Below the pieces are notes generated by a model. That model searched no databases, was not told the DNA's origin, and saw only the letters and a list, made by a program, of their open reading frames with translations. A stretch of DNA of 33,846 nt from Synechococcus sp. AG-679-C18 (GTDB lineage Bacteria > Cyanobacteriota > Cyanobacteriia > PCC-6307 > Cyanobiaceae), in assembly GCA_003210755.1 (NCBI GenBank), contig QCUL01000027.1, forward strand, positions 1-33,846, written 5' to 3'. Positions 32,998 through 33,846 of this stretch are shown here, in pieces. Made by a program: the position numbers and the translations under genes. The first letter of the stretch is position 1. Each line of letters opens with the position of its first letter.

Positions 32998-33846
32998 GAG
33001 GCGAGAGGCAACGACAGTGGAGGGCAAATGGTACAAATTCGTGCGTTTTGCGACCAAAGAAGAAATCAAGGCTTATTGAGGAAGAGTTCTAATCAAAAAT
33101 TCCACGTAATCCCTAAACATGCCACCCTGCGATGATTGGATTAATCATTTACTCCGGGTAGAATCAGCTGGGGCAATCGGTTCAATTAACCAGATACTGC
33201 TATTTTACCAGGTTCCTAAACCACAATCCCAACATTTCTTTTCCTGAAACCTCTTGCTCTTCTACTCTCTTTCTTTTAAATATAATCCTCAGCAATTGTA
33301 CCGAGAGAAATCCTCTCGTAATTCAATTTCTTTTTCGTATGCAGCTTCTCAACCTGTCGCATCAAACGGAAATCTCGCAATCTCTTTCCTCCGAAACATA
33401 CGTACCACGTCCTGTAGAACGAGTTCATAGATATTTGTTTTGCAGATCATAAGTCAATGAGTAATGAGTAAGAAAGTTTTCGAAGATCCCTTAGCAATTT
33501 TTTGCTTTGAGCAGTTGTGCCCCCTATTCAGTAGCACTCAATCGCTGTCATGGGGTTTCCTCTGACCTTGTACTAGTCCTACGGTCACTTCACGAGAGCA
33601 GGGAGCTGAGACAGCCGCCCTTAGAGGTTCGGTTTGAGGAATGTTCCACCAAATTCCACGGGAACACATTGACGAGTTCATTCACTTGTGCCGTTGGTGG
33701 ATGCTGCATTAGGCAATTTCAGCTTTGCTGCATATCCGCGAGCAATTAAAACCACCTCGTTGGGTGCCTTGATCGCTCAACCCTCATCCGGGGCTGCTCT
33801 GCCATTTTGCGCTGACCAAAAGCCGAAAGCCAATAAGCTCCAATTG

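Larger units (their letters stand above)
32038..33846. other. Gene-poor region with broken reading frames
   Basis: About 1.8 kb without any gene I can support, in a chromosome otherwise packed with genes. It holds short frames on both strands with protein-like pieces (for instance around 32255-32529 and 32717-32977, and a short end VEGKWYKFVRFATKEE at about 33018-33065), two notable inverted repeats (32261-32342 and 32968-32997) and an AT/pyrimidine-rich stretch at 33230-33400. It looks like decayed accessory DNA or an untranslated regulatory stretch. No tRNA, insertion-sequence ends or CRISPR units were found. Confidence 0.55.

Noticed and set aside
32791..33069. Minus-strand 92-codon open frame
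   Set aside because: No ribosome-binding site, no family, overlaps an equally weak plus-strand frame and a hairpin.
33302..33318. CGAGAG-aaatc-CTCTCG hairpin
   Set aside because: Only six pairs in a pyrimidine-rich stretch; short hairpins like this are expected by chance.
33507..33749. Plus-strand 80-codon open frame
   Set aside because: Cys-rich, irregular sequence without start signal or recognisable fold; likely chance.

Overview
The window reads as a chromosomal segment of a marine unicellular cyanobacterium of the Synechococcus type (subcluster 5 picocyanobacteria). The reasons are a complete kaiA-kaiB-kaiC clock operon facing an NblS/Hik33-type histidine kinase, several cyanobacteria-restricted families (DUF3119, DUF3086, DUF1825), a plant/cyanobacterial-style Omp85 protein, moderate GC and tightly packed genes. 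A species cannot be named from the sequence alone.

Layout. 1-1.6 kb: the 3' part of a trimeric-autotransporter (YadA-like) gene with an unusual tail, and a small secreted cysteine-containing protein. A tRNA-Gly(UCC) on the minus strand closes this block. 1.7-6.1 kb (+): an MFS/GPH sugar-type transporter, then a membrane-lipid-flavoured run of MlaE permease, DUF3119, DUF3086 and PlsY. 6.1-9.9 kb (-): pyrF, an SMP-30/LRE lactonase-like protein, a small secreted protein, tyrS and a DUF1825 protein. 10.0-13.7 kb (+): a LuxR-type regulator with a degenerate receiver, a helix-hairpin-helix protein, a GIY-YIG nuclease-like protein, pepA and a small membrane protein. A 57-codon minus-strand gene at 13.7-13.9 kb ends on the same bases as that membrane protein.

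14.0-22.1 kb (-): one long, tightly overlapped series running secreted helical protein, purC, bamA/Omp85, lpxC, fabZ, lpxA, lpxB, secreted msrA. It couples outer-membrane protein insertion with lipid A synthesis. 22.2-25.6 kb (+): purD and nblS. 25.7-28.5 kb (-): kaiA-kaiB-kaiC, convergent with nblS. 28.7-29.4 kb (+): rplU-rpmA ending in a clear intrinsic terminator. 29.5-30.3 kb (-): a SAM methyltransferase. 30.3-32.0 kb (+): truB and a YebC/PmpR-family gene. The last 1.8 kb holds no gene I can support; it contains broken reading frames and two inverted repeats.

Most of the window is housekeeping. The parts that look least explained are the YadA-like protein with a long coiled coil after its membrane anchor, the side-by-side HHH and GIY-YIG genes (the two module types of UvrC, here separate), the unlisted 57-aa gene, the variable AT-rich loops of bamA, the translation-start signals of nblS and kaiC, and the decayed right end. 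I did not find a convincing new defence or mobile system.
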